Positions 44,779-53,929 of a DNA stretch of 64,000 bases are shown piece by piece. Both the position numbers and the translations under genes were made by a program. The first letter of the stretch is position 1. The number at the start of each line of letters is the position of its first letter. The notes under the pieces are model-generated. The model was given only the letters and a program-made list of their open reading frames with translations, was not told the origin of the DNA and did not search any database. The stretch is from positions 1-64,000 of the forward strand of contig NZ_BMOQ01000006.1 in NCBI RefSeq assembly GCF_014647155.1, given 5' to 3'. Origin of the DNA: Halarchaeum nitratireducens (lineage in GTDB: Archaea > Halobacteriota > Halobacteria > Halobacteriales > Halobacteriaceae).

Positions 44779-45423
44779 CTATTCTTCGAGCAACGTCGAT
44801 TCGACGAGCTGGGCGGTGCCGCGGCGGATCCGCCCGCTGACGGCGGTCGAGGAGATGTCGAGGACCGCCGCGAGGTCTGCGAGCGAGGCCTCGCGCGGCT
44901 CCTCGAAGTACCCCTCGTCGTACGCGGTGACGAGCGCGTCGCGCTGTGCGTCGGTGAGCGTGCTCGGCTCGCCGTGTTCCCAGCCGTCCTGTCGGAAGGT
45001 CCGCTTGAGCGTGAAGTCGATCCCCTCGGACTCGCAGTACTCCCAGAGCCCGGAGAGCGACTCGCGACCGGTGAGGAGGAGACGCACCGTCCAGCCGCGC
45101 TCGCTGCCCTTCGCCTCGAGCATCAGCCCGCCCAGGGAGGTGACCATCGGCGACAGGAGGATGGTGTCGTCCGTGTGGCCGATCCGATAGATGCGCGTGT
45201 TCTTCTCCTCGGCGATGCGCGTCCACTCGCTAACGGTGTGGTCGGCGTCGAGCGCTTCCTCAAAGTCGCCATTGATCCCCTTCACGAGGAAGAAGAACTG
45301 GCCCGTCTCGGGGTCGGTCGCGGACTGCGAGACGACCTTGAGCTCGTCGCTCGCGTGGGACTCGATGGTCGGCGTCAACGCCAGATCGTCGTGTCTGATG
45401 TCCGCAACGGTGACGAGGCTCAC
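44779..45423 (-). CDS. HTH-10 (bacterio-opsin activator-like) transcription regulator
   Basis: 214 residues. The C-terminal 55 residues (LTDAQRDALVTAYDEGYFEEPREASLADLAAVLDISSTAVSGRIRRG) are an HTH-10 domain as in Bat regulators of haloarchaea; the N-terminal part is an unassigned sensor-like domain. It begins with GTG at 45423 because no ATG precedes the conserved part. It is convergent with the Rieske operon and divergent from the paralogue-A gene, so it is a prime candidate regulator of the betaine island. A palindrome ACAATATTGT is at 45516-45525, in its upstream region. Confidence 0.83.
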   Translation of the reverse strand: MSLVTVADIRHDDLALTPTIESHASDELKVVSQSATDPETGQFFFLVKGINGDFEEALDADHTVSEWTRIAEEKNTRIYRIGHTDDTILLSPMVTSLGGLMLEAKGSERGWTVRLLLTGRESLSGLWEYCESEGIDFTLKRTFRQDGWEHGEPSTLTDAQRDALVTAYDEGYFEEPREASLADLAAVLDISSTAVSGRIRRGTAQLVESTLLEE

Positions 45424-45660
45424 CGTTCCTCCCGACGGCCGCGGCGACGCGTCCCGCGCGACGGCGACCCGAGACGATCCGCGGGCTTCCGTTCAGAAAT
45501 ACCCCTCTTCTCCGAACAATATTGTCTATACCCACTCACTATAGGAACGAATCGGGCGGATATATTTATAATTTAGCCCTAACGTATTATTCTGTCGTAT
45601 AAACCCTCTCACTATTCCACACCGCGTTTCAGGGACGCCGGATCCGTGGTCACGACCAGT

Positions 45661-46572
45661 ATGTCTGTGGGAGACTCACTGCAACGGATTGGGTGTTTCC
45701 TTGAGAAATGCGAACAGCGGTCGAGCATCGACGTCCGTGGCGCGGACGTCACGATCACGGACGACGAAGCGCGCGTCGACGCCGACATCGCGCTCGCGAC
45801 CGACGACGGGACGCCAACGGCCGCTGTCGACGTCCGAGACGCCTCCCTCGACGCCGACGGCTCGCTCGCGGTCACGCTCGCGTTGAGCGGTCCGCTCGTT
45901 CCCTCCCACGCCGACGCCATCGATGTCGCGGTGCGTGACGTCTCCCTCACCCCCACTCCGACCACCGTCGTCACGGCGCGAACGCCCGTCAGATCGGGAT
46001 CGTCGGCGGGCAACGCACCGACGGCGACGACGCCCACGCCCGACGACGCACAGGGCGGTGGCGACGCCGACGTACCGCCGTTCCGGGACGCCGATCGGCT
46101 CGCCGAGATCTACGCGTCGTGCGAGACGTTCGCCGAGATGGCGGACGTCATCGAGATGGACGTCTCCGCGGAGACGGTCCGGCGCTACATGATCCGGAAC
46201 GGGATCCACGAACCGGACAGCTACGACACGGGGAACGCGGACGACGCCACGACACCGGAGACCGCGCCCGCCGCGCAGTCGCCGTCCACGACACCGGACG
46301 CCCACGACGATACCGCGCCGCCGATCCGGACGGACGGGATGGGCCTCCCGGAGTCGGTGACGGTCGACGACCTCGTGGTGGCCGTGAACGATGCCGAGAC
46401 GATCCGCGAGGTCGGGCGGTGTCTCGGCATCGAGCGCATGGACGCCTTCGAGTTGCTCACCGATCTCGACCTCCTCGAGTTCGTGATGGGGCGTCTCACC
46501 CGCGACGACGACGGCCAGGTCGGCCGAGAACAGATCCTCGCTCGCCTCCGGGAGACCGCGGTCCAGTCGTGA
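45661..46572 (+). CDS. Unrecognised HTH-like protein, paralogue A
   Basis: 303 residues from the ATG at 45661. Three parts: an N-terminal SLQRIGCFLEKCEQRSSI motif plus a beta-rich, variable segment (1-110); a central helical unit FRDADRLAEIYASCETFAEMADVIEMDVSAETVRRYMIRNGIHEP (about 137-185) that looks like a helix-turn-helix; and a C-terminal helical unit MGLPESVTVDDLVVAVNDAETIREVGRCLGIERMDAFELL (about 225-265). Linkers are Thr/Asp/Ala-rich. The paralogue at 53930 keeps the same three parts, with the central unit almost identical. I know no family name. A regulator is the best guess. Confidence 0.72.
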   Translation: MSVGDSLQRIGCFLEKCEQRSSIDVRGADVTITDDEARVDADIALATDDGTPTAAVDVRDASLDADGSLAVTLALSGPLVPSHADAIDVAVRDVSLTPTPTTVVTARTPVRSGSSAGNAPTATTPTPDDAQGGGDADVPPFRDADRLAEIYASCETFAEMADVIEMDVSAETVRRYMIRNGIHEPDSYDTGNADDATTPETAPAAQSPSTTPDAHDDTAPPIRTDGMGLPESVTVDDLVVAVNDAETIREVGRCLGIERMDAFELLTDLDLLEFVMGRLTRDDDGQVGREQILARLRETAVQS

Positions 46573-46689
46573 TAGCCCCCTAGCCCCCGCAGCACAGTCG
46601 CAACCGTCGCGTAGCCCCCGCGATCCGGCACCGAACGCGTCACCGTCTTGGCGGCGGTCGATCGTCCGACCGGGGCCGCCTCCGGGCGT

Positions 46690-47076
46690 TCAGCCGGCGT
46701 CGGCGACGACCTCGATCTCGACGGCGGCGCCCTTCGGGACGTCGGCGACGCCGACCGCGCTCCGCGCCGGCGGCTCGTCGTCGAAGAAGTCGCTGTACGC
46801 CGCGTCGAACGCGTCGAAGTCGTCGATGTCGTCGAGGAACACCGTCGTCTTCAGGACGTCGCTTGCGTCGAGTCCCTCCGCGGCGAGGACGGCCTCGACG
46901 TTCCGGAGGCACTGTGCGGTCTGCTCGTCGACCGGCGCGTCGTCGAGGAGGTCGCCGTCCGCCGTCAACGGGAGTTGCCCGGCGGTGAAGAGGAGATCGC
47001 CGTTCGTCGTCGCCTGACTGTACGCTCCGACTGCCGCTGCCGCACCGTCTGTACTGATAATTCGCGTCACACGCAT
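46690..47076 (-). CDS. ridA: RidA-family enamine/imine deaminase
   Basis: 128 residues of the YjgF/YER057c/UK114 family: GAYSQATTNGDLLFTAGQLPL (16-37), then VLKTTVFLDDIDDFDAF and PPARSAVGVADVPKGAAVEIE with the conserved Arg in ARSA. RidA hydrolyses 2-aminoacrylate and 2-aminocrotonate released by PLP serine/threonine deaminases. It begins 63 nt after the IlvA-type gene on the same strand, which is exactly the partner that makes these enamines. The frame extends upstream to 47130, but MRVTRIIST at 47076 is the natural start. Confidence 0.9.
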   Translation of the reverse strand: MRVTRIISTDGAAAAVGAYSQATTNGDLLFTAGQLPLTADGDLLDDAPVDEQTAQCLRNVEAVLAAEGLDASDVLKTTVFLDDIDDFDAFDAAYSDFFDDEPPARSAVGVADVPKGAAVEIEVVADAG

Positions 47077-47139
47077 TCGGTCTACCCGATCGATAGTAAA
47101 ACCGCTCGACGCGGGGGGAACCACGACCACTCGGATTAC

Positions 47140-48378
47140 TTAGGTGCCCCGGGTGACGTCGTCGACGGTGTATCCGGCGCCTTCGATCGTGGTAACGATC
47201 GAGGCGGCGTGCTCGGCGCCGTTCGTCTCCACGCGGAAGAGGAGATACGCCTCCCCGACGTCGAGCGACTCGTCGGCGCGGACGTGCCGGACATCGTGGA
47301 TGTTCGCGTCGCGCTCGGCGATGAGCCCAGCGAGACGCTCCATCTCGCCGGGACGGTCGTCGATTTGCACGCGCAACCGGAGCGTCTGCTGGCGGTCGGT
47401 GAGCGCGTGTACGAGCACGGTCTGGAGCATCGTCATGTCGAGGTTCCCTCCGCAGAGCAGCGGCATCACGGTCTCGCCCGCGACGTCGAGGTCGTCGCCG
47501 AGGAGCGCCGCGACGGACGCCGCGCCCGCGCCCTCGACGACCTGCTTCGCGCGTTCGAGAAGGAGGAGGATCGCGCGCGTGATCTCGTCGTCGGTGACGG
47601 TCACGACCTCGTCGACGTGGGCGTCGATGGTGCGCAGCGTCAGCTCAGAGATGCCGCCGGTCGCGATACCGTCGGCGATCGTGTCCGTCTCGTCGAGCGT
47701 CACGGGCGCGCCCTTATCGAGGCTCGCGTGGACAGTTTCGGCACCGCGGGCCTGCACCCCGACGACACGAACGCTCGGATCGTGGTGTTTGATCGCGGTC
47801 GCGATCCCCGAGATGAGCCCCCCGCCGCCGATCGGGACGACGACGGTGTCCATCTCGGGGAGGTCCTCGTACATGTCGATGCCGAGGGTCCCCTGGCCGG
47901 CGACGATGTCTGGATCGTCGTAGGCGTGGACAAACTCGGCGTCGGCGCCCTCGACGAGCGACTGCGCGTGTGCCATCGTCTCTTGGAAGTCCTCGCCGAC
48001 GAGCTCGACACTCGCACCGTAGTCGCGCGTCGCGTCGACCTTCGCCTGCGGTGCGGTCTCGGGCATCACGACCGTAGAGTCCGCGCCGCACTCGGTCGCG
48101 GCGAGCGCGACGCCCTGGGCGTGGTTGCCGGCGCTCGCCGCCACGAACTCGTCGACGCCGTCGGCGACGTCCTGGCTGATCTTGTTGAACGCGCCCCGCG
48201 TCTTGAACGAGCCCGTCCACTGGAGGTGTTCCATCTTCAGGTGGACGTCCGCGTCGACGAGCTCGCCGATCGACGTGCTGCGCTCGACCGGCGTGCGTTT
48301 GACGACGTCGTCGCGGAGGCGCTCGCGCGCGCGCTCGATGTCGCTGTACTGGATCGGGTGGTGGGGTGCGTCGGTCAT
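47140..48378 (-). CDS. ilvA: Threonine/serine ammonia-lyase (IlvA/TdcB type), copy 1
   Basis: 412 residues. PLP Lys59 in SFKTRGAFNK, substrate loop ASAGNHAQG, phosphate-binding loop PIGGGGLIS (glycines 184-187), SLLCGGN-like PLLCGGNLDM, and a C-terminal ACT-like domain (about 325-412). The family deaminates threonine to 2-oxobutyrate or serine to pyruvate. Adjacent RidA and nearby divergent GlyA make serine, formed from glycine, the likely substrate. Divergent from GlyA across 326 nt that contains only promoters. Confidence 0.87.
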   Translation of the reverse strand: MTDAPHHPIQYSDIERARERLRDDVVKRTPVERSTSIGELVDADVHLKMEHLQWTGSFKTRGAFNKISQDVADGVDEFVAASAGNHAQGVALAATECGADSTVVMPETAPQAKVDATRDYGASVELVGEDFQETMAHAQSLVEGADAEFVHAYDDPDIVAGQGTLGIDMYEDLPEMDTVVVPIGGGGLISGIATAIKHHDPSVRVVGVQARGAETVHASLDKGAPVTLDETDTIADGIATGGISELTLRTIDAHVDEVVTVTDDEITRAILLLLERAKQVVEGAGAASVAALLGDDLDVAGETVMPLLCGGNLDMTMLQTVLVHALTDRQQTLRLRVQIDDRPGEMERLAGLIAERDANIHDVRHVRADESLDVGEAYLLFRVETNGAEHAASIVTTIEGAGYTVDDVTRGT

Positions 48379-48704
48379 CGTGTTTTCCTCGTCGCCCGTG
48401 CGGGCGCGACTCGCCCGCGTCGTCGCGATAGGCGGCCATGACAGCGACGGAGTATATAGCTATCGTCGCCCCGCGATCGACGCGTCGCCACGAACCGCCG
48501 ACTGGAACGACGAGGGAGACGAATAGCAGTGAGACAGCCGGTATCGATGCGCGTTGGCGGATCGGCGATCTGCTCGTCGAGCGACGTCCGCGACGCGAAA
48601 CACACGTCAACTCTATTGGTACACTATCCGAAATATTGTGTTCTTGCGGTGCGGCGGGCGGGGGACGGCGAAGGCCTATACGGGAGTCCCGTGACGTGCG
48701 CACG

Positions 48705-49952
48705 ATGACGTACGAGACGGTCCGACAGATCGACCCAGCAGTGGCGTCGGCACTGACGAGCGAACGCGAGCGGCAGAACGAGACGCTGGCGATGATCGCG
48801 AGCGAGAACCACGTCAGTCAGGCGGTCATGGAGGCACAGAGCTCCGAGCTGACGAACAACTACGCGGAGGGCTACCCCGGCGGGCGCTACTACGGCGGCT
48901 GCGAGTACGCCGACGACGTCGAGCAGCTCGCGATCGAGCGCGCGAAGGAGCTCTGGGGGGCCGAGCACGTCAACGTCCAGCCCCACTCCGGGTCGCAGGC
49001 GAACATGGCGGTCCTCATGTCCGTCCTCGATCCGGGCGATACGATCCTCTCGCTCGACCTGATGCACGGCGGGCACCTCTCGCACGGCCATCCCGCGAAC
49101 GCCGCCGGCAAGCTCTACGACGTCGTGCAGTACGAGGTCGACAGCGAGACCGGACGCCTCGACTACGCGGGCCTCGACGAGCTCGCTCGCGACGTCGAAC
49201 CCGACCTCGTCATCTCCGGCTTCTCCGCGTACCCCCGCGAGGTCGACTGGGAGGCGATCCAGGAGAGCGCCGATTCGGTGGGCGCCTACCACCTCGCCGA
49301 CATCGCGCACATCACGGGGCTGGTCGCGGCGGGCGAGCATCCGAGTCCGGTCGGCATCGCGGACTTCGTCACCGGGAGCACGCACAAGACGATCCGCTCA
49401 GGTCGCGGCGGCCTCATCATGTGTCGCGAGGAGTACGCCGACGACGTCGACGCCGCCGTCTTCCCCGGGATACAGGGCGGTCCCCTCATGCACAACGTCG
49501 CGGGCAAGGCCGTCGGCTTCGGCGAGGCCCTTGACCCCGAGTTCGACGCGTACGCCGCGCAGGTCGTAAAGAACGCCGAGGCGCTCGCGGAGACCTTCGA
49601 ACTGCGCGGGCTCTCGCTCGTCTCCGGCGGGACGGATACCCACCTCGTCCTCGCCGACCTCCGGCCGTCGCATCCGGAGACGGCCGGGAAGGACGTCGAA
49701 GCGGCCCTGGAGGAGGCGGGGATCGTCCTCAACGCCAACACGGTGCCGGGGGAGTCGCGCTCGGCGTTCAACCCCTCGGGTATCCGTGTGGGGACGCCCG
49801 CGCTCACGACGCGCGGCTTTGAGGAGGCGGAGATGCGCCAGGTCGGCAACCTCATCGCGGACGTCGTCGACGCCCCGAATGACGACGACGTGATCGAGGG
49901 CGTCAGCGCACAGGTCGACGAACTGACCGACGCGTACCCGCTCTACGACTGA
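48705..49952 (+). CDS. glyA: Serine hydroxymethyltransferase
   Basis: 415 residues; PLP-binding Lys228 in TGSTHKTIRSGRGG, MIASENHVS at 30-38, YAEGYPGGRYYGGCEYAD, and GIRVGTPALTTRGF near the C-terminus are all characteristic. It joins glycine and methylene-tetrahydrofolate to serine, thereby consuming both products of sarcosine demethylation. MTYETVRQID at 48705 is the start; the open frame upstream is promoter. An additional housekeeping copy elsewhere in the genome is likely. Confidence 0.93.
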   Translation: MTYETVRQIDPAVASALTSERERQNETLAMIASENHVSQAVMEAQSSELTNNYAEGYPGGRYYGGCEYADDVEQLAIERAKELWGAEHVNVQPHSGSQANMAVLMSVLDPGDTILSLDLMHGGHLSHGHPANAAGKLYDVVQYEVDSETGRLDYAGLDELARDVEPDLVISGFSAYPREVDWEAIQESADSVGAYHLADIAHITGLVAAGEHPSPVGIADFVTGSTHKTIRSGRGGLIMCREEYADDVDAAVFPGIQGGPLMHNVAGKAVGFGEALDPEFDAYAAQVVKNAEALAETFELRGLSLVSGGTDTHLVLADLRPSHPETAGKDVEAALEEAGIVLNANTVPGESRSAFNPSGIRVGTPALTTRGFEEAEMRQVGNLIADVVDAPNDDDVIEGVSAQVDELTDAYPLYD

Positions 49953-50125
49953 TCGGGCGAACGCTCGTGGTCGCGCACCGAGGCAGCGTCGTGCTCCCGG
50001 CACCCGTGGCCGACGGCGTCGGATCCCGCCGACCGAAACACATCAGTATGTGTATGTGTTGTGGTTGGATCCGTCTGTCCTCGGCACGTACTACTAAGTG
50101 CCGTACTCGACTATCAGCGTACGTC

Positions 50126-50545
50126 ATGAGCGAGACGATCACGCTGACTGAAGCGACGGATCTGATCGAGAAAGCCGAGGCAGCCGCCGCTGAGATGGAT
50201 CTGGAGATGGTGATCACAGTGGCGAACCCGGCGGGGAACCTCGTCGCCCAGCACCGAATGGACGACGCGTGGCTGGCGAGCGTCTCCATCTCGCGTAACA
50301 AGGCATATACCGCGGCGGCACTCCAGATGCCCACACACGACCTCGCGGAGGCGTCGACGCCCGGGGAGTCCCTCTGGGGGCTCCAGACCACCGACGAGAA
50401 CCGGCTGGTCGTCTTCGGTGGCGGCTATCCGATCGTACGCGACGGCGACACCATCGGCACCATCGGTGTCAGCGGCGGCGAAGTCTCGCAGGACATGGCC
50501 GTCGCCGAAGCCGCGCTCGACGCGTTCGGGGAGCACACCGCGTAA
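50126..50545 (+). CDS. GlcG/HbpS-family (DUF336) protein
   Basis: 139 residues: ATDLIEKAEAAAAEMDLEMVITVANPAGNLVAQHRMDDAWLASVSISRNKAYTAAAL and GGGYPIVRDGDTIGTIGVSGG are typical of the GlcG/HbpS family, small cytosolic or secreted proteins linked to heme/corrinoid binding or glycolate and polyol use. Ends one base before the next ATG, so it is coupled to the M20 gene. No cofactor ligand can be assigned. It may be a small-molecule-binding helper of the adjacent amidohydrolase. Confidence 0.82.
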   Translation: MSETITLTEATDLIEKAEAAAAEMDLEMVITVANPAGNLVAQHRMDDAWLASVSISRNKAYTAAALQMPTHDLAEASTPGESLWGLQTTDENRLVVFGGGYPIVRDGDTIGTIGVSGGEVSQDMAVAEAALDAFGEHTA

Positions 50546-50546
50546 A

Positions 50547-51827
50547 ATGGCGTTCGCCGAGTCAGACGCCCGGATCGCCCAGCGCCGCACGTTCCACGCG
50601 TATCCGGAGCCGTCGTGGTGCGAGTTCCTGACGACGAGTCGGCTCGTCGACGCCGTCGAAGCGATCGGCGTCGATCGCCTGCACGTCGGCTCATCGGCGC
50701 TCGACGCGGACGAGCGCGTTGGGGTGCCGGACGTCGACACGCTCGACCGGTGGCGCGAGCGCGCGGCCGACCGGGGCGCGCGCGTGGACGTCCTCGACGC
50801 GACCGCGGGAGGGACGACCGGGCTCGTCGCGGTGCTCGATCGCGGACCCGGCCCCATCGTCGGCCTCCGGGTTGACATCGACGCGCTCCCCGTAACAGAG
50901 GCGGACGACGACGAGCACCAGCCCGCGGCAGAGAAGTTCCGTTCGGAGAACGCGGGCGTCATGCACGCCTGCGGGCACGACGCCCACATGACGATCGGCC
51001 TCGGCGTCCTCGAGGCCGTGAAGGCGAGCGACTTCGCGGGAACCTTCAAGCTCTTCTTCCAGCCGGCGGAGGAGGTACTCGGTGGCGGTCGTCCGATGGC
51101 CGAGAGCGGGCACGCCGACGACATCGATGCCCTCTTCGCGGTGCACGTCGGCTTCGATCACCCGACGGGCGAAATCGTCTCCGGCGTCGAGAAACCGCTC
51201 GCGATCCGCCAGACGCACGCCCGCTTCACCGGCGAGAGCGCACACGCCGGCGCGGCACCACACGAGGGGCGAAACGCCGTCCAGGCCATGGCCACGACGG
51301 TGCAGAACGTCTACGGGATCGCGCGGCACGCTGACGCGCTCACTCGCGTGAACGTCGGACGCGTCGAGGCCGGCACCGCGTCGAACGTCGTCGCGGACGA
51401 CGCCGTCCTCGAACTCGAGGCACGTGCTGGGACGAACGATGTCCTCGACTACCTCACGGATCGCGTCGACCGCGTCCTCGAGCATGCGGGCGCGATGCAC
51501 GACTGTACCCTCTCGACGGAGACCGTCGGACGGGCGCCGCGCGTCGACAGCGACGACGGCCTCGCGGACATCGTCGGCGCCGTCGCCACCAACGTTCCAG
51601 CCGTCGAGTCCGTTCGCCCGAGCGCGCCGTTCGGCGCGAGTGAGGACGCCACGTACCTGATGCGTCGGGTACAAGAGCGCGGCGGCGAAGCGACGTACGT
51701 CATCGTCGGCACCGACCACCCGACCGGTCACCACACGCCCACGTTCGACATCGACGAAGCCAGTATCGATATCGGAATAGACGTGCTCACGCGCGCTATC
51801 CGGCGGACTCTCGGCGACGACGCATAG
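50547..51827 (+). CDS. M20-family amidohydrolase/aminoacylase
   Basis: 426 residues. Metal-site motifs GLRVDIDALPVTE and MHACGHDAHMTIGLGVL, catalytic Glu in FQPAEEVLGGG, dimerisation domain (RQTHARFTGESAHAGAAPHEGRNAV) and terminal HTPTFDIDE. Typical activities are hydrolysis of N-acyl or indoleacetyl amino acids. MAFAESDARIAQRR at 50547 begins one base after the DUF336 stop. It may release glycine, sarcosine or another amino acid from an amide for the neighbouring route; this is inference. Confidence 0.85.
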   Translation: MAFAESDARIAQRRTFHAYPEPSWCEFLTTSRLVDAVEAIGVDRLHVGSSALDADERVGVPDVDTLDRWRERAADRGARVDVLDATAGGTTGLVAVLDRGPGPIVGLRVDIDALPVTEADDDEHQPAAEKFRSENAGVMHACGHDAHMTIGLGVLEAVKASDFAGTFKLFFQPAEEVLGGGRPMAESGHADDIDALFAVHVGFDHPTGEIVSGVEKPLAIRQTHARFTGESAHAGAAPHEGRNAVQAMATTVQNVYGIARHADALTRVNVGRVEAGTASNVVADDAVLELEARAGTNDVLDYLTDRVDRVLEHAGAMHDCTLSTETVGRAPRVDSDDGLADIVGAVATNVPAVESVRPSAPFGASEDATYLMRRVQERGGEATYVIVGTDHPTGHHTPTFDIDEASIDIGIDVLTRAIRRTLGDDA

Positions 51828-52481
51828 ATCGCGACCACCGTTCGCCCCGCGGTGGACCGCGGGCCGTCTCGATGGCTCCCGTCGACACCGGACCCGGAGC
51901 GTCGCGTGGCGCGTCCTCGGCACTCCGCGAATTCCTCGACGCCGTACGGGCCGACGGCTGGCACCGACTCGGGGAGCGCGGCGTCGTCGCAGCCCACCGC
52001 CGTCCGGGTGCCTCACACAACATATTACACTAATAGGTGTGTAAATGTAATGTTAGCCGATTTAGGACGCTGATCGGGGGGCGTACGCACCCGGGGTCGT
52101 TCTCCCGAATCCGGTCAGGGCAACACCAGAGTCGCGATACACACGACGGAAAAGACACAGACACACACATAATACATAGATAAGGTATATTCACTCTCGC
52201 CTCAACTGCTCCAGTTCGATACACACCGTCAGCGTGCGTCAGCAACCGCTTCTGACGAGCGCCTACCGTCCCTATATCCGGCATTAGTCTACGAATGTGG
52301 CCTCCATGTCGGCTTTCGCATCCGCAGGTGTCGTTGTCTCTTTAGACTTATTCTTGGATAATATCGTATCGAGTCACTGTATAATTAAGCTATTTTGAGG
52401 AATGAACAGGACATTGAGTAGCTGACCAGAGATGCTTGCATACCTGCTCAGCGAATGCTATGATGGGGATTTAGGCATCGT
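51828..52481. other. A+T-richer gap before the dead transposase
   Basis: No gene is supported. From about 52020 the base composition falls clearly below that of the neighbours, with a short CA-rich tract near 52155-52172 and TTACAC-N8-GTGTAA at 52026-52045. The stretch adjoins the transposase remnant and is probably old mobile-element or foreign DNA. Confidence 0.45.
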
Positions 52482-52870
52482 CTGGTGCTGCACCTCCTGC
52501 GCTGGCGTCTTTCCGTCAAGAGATTGATTCGGTCAATGGCAGTTGTAGTAGTACATGGATTGTTCAATCTATTTGCGTGTACTTGACCGACTTCCCACCC
52601 ACGAATTATGAAAGCGGTCGATGCGCGTTTTAAGGGTATGAAATCACTTCTCGATGAAGTCTCGCTCGGTGTAGTTGACCCGACCGCCCATTCTAATCAA
52701 GCAATGGTAGTCCGACAGCCGAACTGATCCACGAGAAATACGGTGTCGGAGAGATCCTATTTCTCGTCGAGTCGATAGAGAAGCGCAACCGCTGGATCAG
52801 TACCATGCCGACCAAACAGCTCGACGTCGAGGATCAGTGTTGTCTCAATGTTTATTGCAGCGTACAACCA
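52482..52870 (-). pseudogene. DDE transposase remnant (IS6-like haloarchaeal type)
   Basis: On the minus strand, in two frames: WLYAAINIETTLILDVELFGRHGTDPAVALLYRL, then DTVFLVDQFGCRTTIA, then GGRVNYTERDFIEK, RIDRFHNSWVGSRSSTRK, YYYNCH and PNQSLDGKTPAQEVQH, interrupted by about five stop codons and at least one frameshift. The order of D (DIET-like), VDQFG, NxIEK(W)FHTxK and NSWVGS is that of haloarchaeal DDE transposases; assignment to IS6 is tentative. The N-terminal DNA-binding part is missing and the right end abuts the truncated methyltransferase gene. Confidence 0.75.
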
Positions 52871-52965
52871 AGGTCACCTACTATGGGGTCTCGCCGTCGT
52901 CGGCAACGACTTCCCGCGAACAAGCGTCGTCACCATCTCGCCTGTCATCTCGCGCCCCTCGTACC

Positions 52966-53841
52966 ATGGCGGCGATCGCGACCGGGGTGCCGTCGCTGTC
53001 GCGGCCGGTGATTGCGGGGCTCGTGAACACGCTCCCGCCGCGTGGGATCGGTACGGAGATGCTCGGGGCGTTGCTCGCGTACGCCGAGCACGGCCAGCCG
53101 GTGATCGTCTCCTCGTTCACGATGCCGGGCGCGTCGGGGCCGCGCTCGTTCGCCGCGTCGCTCGCGCAGGCGAACGCAGAGACGCTGTTCGGGATCACGC
53201 TCGCGCAGCTCTGCAATCCGGGGACGCCGGTGGTGTACGGCCTCCCGCTGGCGCGCGTGGACGACCGGCACGAATCCCTCTCGATCGGCGGCCCGGCGTC
53301 CGGGCTGTTCGCGTCTGTGACGGCCCAGCTCGGCCGCTACTACGGGGTGCCGACGCGCGCGGGCGGTGGAGTGACGGACGCGGTGACGGTCGGCCACCAG
53401 AGCGGCGCGGAGTCGGCGCTCGCGCAGGCGGTGACAGCGCTCGCCGGCGTCGACTTCGTCCTGCACGCGGCCGGTGTCTTGGACTCGTACGCGGCGGTTT
53501 CATGGGAGAAGTTCGTGCTGGACTGTGAGACACTGCGCGCCTTGGAATGGTTCCGTGAGGGTATCTCGGTCCCGGAGGAGGGGATCGACGTCGAACGGAT
53601 CGCATCGGTCGACCCGGCCGGCCACTACTTGGGCGCGGCGGGGTCGGACGACGACACGGGGTTCCGGCCGCGGATCGCGGAGCGTCGGCCGCATCGCGCG
53701 TGGGCGGACGGGACGAGCGACTCGACGTTCGAGCGGGCACACGAGTACGTCGAGGACCGGTTGGCTGCGTACGAGCGCCCCCCGATGGACGACGCAGTCG
53801 AGCGCCGCCTGCGCTCGTACGTCGAGGCGAATCTGCCGTGA
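52966..53841 (+). pseudogene. MttB-family methyltransferase, N-terminally truncated
   Basis: About 290 residues remain of a family normally near 480. GLVNTLPPRGIGTEMLGALLAYAEHGQPV, SFTMPGASGPRSFAASLAQANAETL, LAQLCNPGTPVVYG and AGVDFVLHAAGVLDSYAAVSWEKFVLD are the trimethylamine/glycine-betaine methyltransferase (MttB/MtgB) core and C-terminus. The preserved part begins next to the transposase remnant, so insertion probably removed the first 180 residues. An ATG at 52966 could start translation, but half the TIM barrel is absent. No in-frame TAG occurs in what is left. In the intact state it would have moved a betaine methyl to a corrinoid protein. Confidence 0.78.
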
Positions 53842-53929
53842 CGCGTGCCCGCTCCGGCCACCAGTTATAAAAATGTTGTTTATACAACGCCATTGTTCAT
53901 GATTTTTGTGTGTGTAGAGGACATGGATC

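Noticed and set aside
45513-48640. Shared string CCGAA(C)AATATTGT in two intergenic regions (45513-45525, 48628-48639)
   Set aside because: It also fits a generic archaeal BRE plus TATA-like element, so a specific regulator site cannot be argued from two cases.
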